Shown piece by piece: positions 35,590 to 36,013 of a stretch of 36,013 nucleotides of DNA. Location: positions 1-36,013 of the forward strand of contig JAQBYJ010000057.1 of NCBI GenBank assembly GCA_027622555.1, given 5' to 3'. This DNA comes from Verrucomicrobiota bacterium. GTDB taxonomy: Bacteria; Verrucomicrobiota; Verrucomicrobiia; Opitutales; UBA2995. Positions within the stretch are counted from its first letter, which is position 1. Each line of letters begins with the position of its first letter. The notes under the pieces are model-generated. The model was given only the letters and a program-made list of their open reading frames with translations. It made no database searches and was not told the origin of the DNA. A program made the translations under genes and the position numbers.

Positions 35590-36013
35590 TAGGAACCGCC
35601 AGTTACCCGGCGGCCCCCCTCGCAGATCCCTGCGTGCGGTTTTCCCGCACAGGGCTCCTCTCAGCGACGCGCAGTGTAGAGGTCAGGTGTATCCATACGA
35701 TAGTTGGAGGCGGGTTTGAGGTTCTAAGGCTCCTTCAACCATGCGGGGAGCTGGCATTCCCCAACTCTTCCACATCTCTCTGAAGCCATGCCAGTTATAG
35801 CTACGCCGCTGGCTGCGCCGATTCAACCATTTGAAAACGAGACGCTGACAAAGGTGCTGGTATTTCCACAGACTCTTTGCATTGCCTCTCACTCCATAAT
35901 AGTGGTAGTGCCCTTGCAGTTTTCTTTGAGCCTGCCCCGAAAAATGGGAGACATGTTGTGCTAAACAATGCATAAAATGAGAACAATGAGTCAAAGACGA
36001 AAGTATACGAAAG
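35590..36013 (-). mobile_element. Group II intron, 3' part, cut by window end
   Basis: On the minus strand this region ends an intron. Domain V is visible at 35624-35657 as a 34-base hairpin starting GAGCCCTGTGCGGGAAAACC, with the catalytic GAAA-like tip and long stem. Domain VI follows at about 35590-35622, with the GGCGGTTCCTACC arm and a bulged-A-type region near GGTAACT; the 3' splice site is near 35590. Upstream (toward 36013) lies the maturase coding end. The 5' part is outside the window. Insertion is close upstream of the RAYT start, so it may affect that gene's promoter. Confidence 0.88.
35683..36013 (-). CDS. Group II intron maturase/reverse transcriptase, C-terminal part
   Basis: Only the last about 109 codons lie in the window; the gene continues beyond 36013 at its 5' side. 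Visible features are the maturase X-domain block GHYHYYGVRGNAKSLWKY, followed by WLNRRSQRRSYNWHGF and a terminal MPAPRMVE segment. All are hallmarks of the GIIM domain, which helps splicing and binds intron RNA. The reverse transcriptase palm is not in view, so activity cannot be judged. The stretch before KLQGHY is less typical than usual, but no stop is seen. The gene ends with TGA at 35683-35685, 25 bases before domain V. Confidence 0.9.
   Translation of the reverse strand, partial: FRILSSLTHCSHFMHCLAQHVSHFSGQAQRKLQGHYHYYGVRGNAKSLWKYQHLCQRLVFKWLNRRSQRRSYNWHGFREMWKSWGMPAPRMVEGALEPQTRLQLSYGYT

Overview
This window looks like chromosomal DNA of a Gram-negative bacterium, most likely a Verrucomicrobiota/Opitutae-type (PVC group) organism. 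That placement is an inference. It rests on a Kdo transferase (waaA) and several lipoboxes (outer membrane), an envelope cluster of DUF1573, rhodanese and MauE/DoxX proteins, a divergent HisI, a metal-ABC permease fused to a DtxR-type repressor, a long RAYT transposase, and near absence of Shine-Dalgarno sequences. No rRNA or taxonomic marker was available to test it.

Layout. (1) 1-5.4 kb: decayed end of an accessory or polysaccharide locus. A broken NRPS adenylation/carrier remnant is followed by two GT4 glycosyltransferases and a glutamine-hydrolysing asparagine synthetase, closely packed and likely co-transcribed. (2) 5.5-8.5 kb: a PhnA-like zinc-ribbon protein, a conserved protein of unknown function, a lipoprotein and an SDR oxidoreductase. 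They end at a bidirectional terminator shared with convergent groES-groEL (8.5-10.5 kb, minus strand). (3) 10.6-12.3 kb: a Cdd1-like HhH protein and a Lon-N-terminal-domain protein behind a palindromic site, then convergent hisI (variant motif) and tRNA-Thr(CGT). (4) 12.4-19.1 kb: acetyl-CoA synthetase; the DUF1573/rhodanese/MauE envelope cluster; an ECF sigma factor with a probable membrane anti-sigma factor; a TPR protein; and accA. (5) 19.2-22.5 kb: a small lipoprotein, a 51-residue Pmp3/YqaE protein, a YmdB-type phosphodiesterase and acetolactate synthase ilvB. (6) 22.5-27.4 kb: a TroABCD-type Mn/Zn ABC importer. A HAD-like gene with an in-frame TGA lies between the binding-protein gene and the ATPase gene. 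One permease carries a C-terminal DtxR/MntR-like regulator, and matching TTTGA-n-TAATCAAA palindromes sit in front of both halves of the locus. (7) 27.4-34.3 kb: an HTH-MBL hydrolase, small unknown proteins, SlyX, a PatB/MalY aminotransferase, a DUF3016 protein, a YfcE-like phosphoesterase, a conserved unknown protein and waaA. (8) 34.3-36 kb: mobile DNA, with a RAYT transposase, nearby hairpins and repeats, and the 3' end of a group II intron (maturase C-terminus plus domains V and VI) running off the window.

The strongest candidate for an under-described system is the metal importer with its tethered repressor and matching palindromes. If the fused domain binds those sites, transport and transcriptional feedback reside in one polypeptide. 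A second candidate is the envelope cluster in which three adjacent proteins each carry a cysteine pair next to a sigma/anti-sigma pair. Both are hypotheses from sequence reading; no searches or folding calculations were run.
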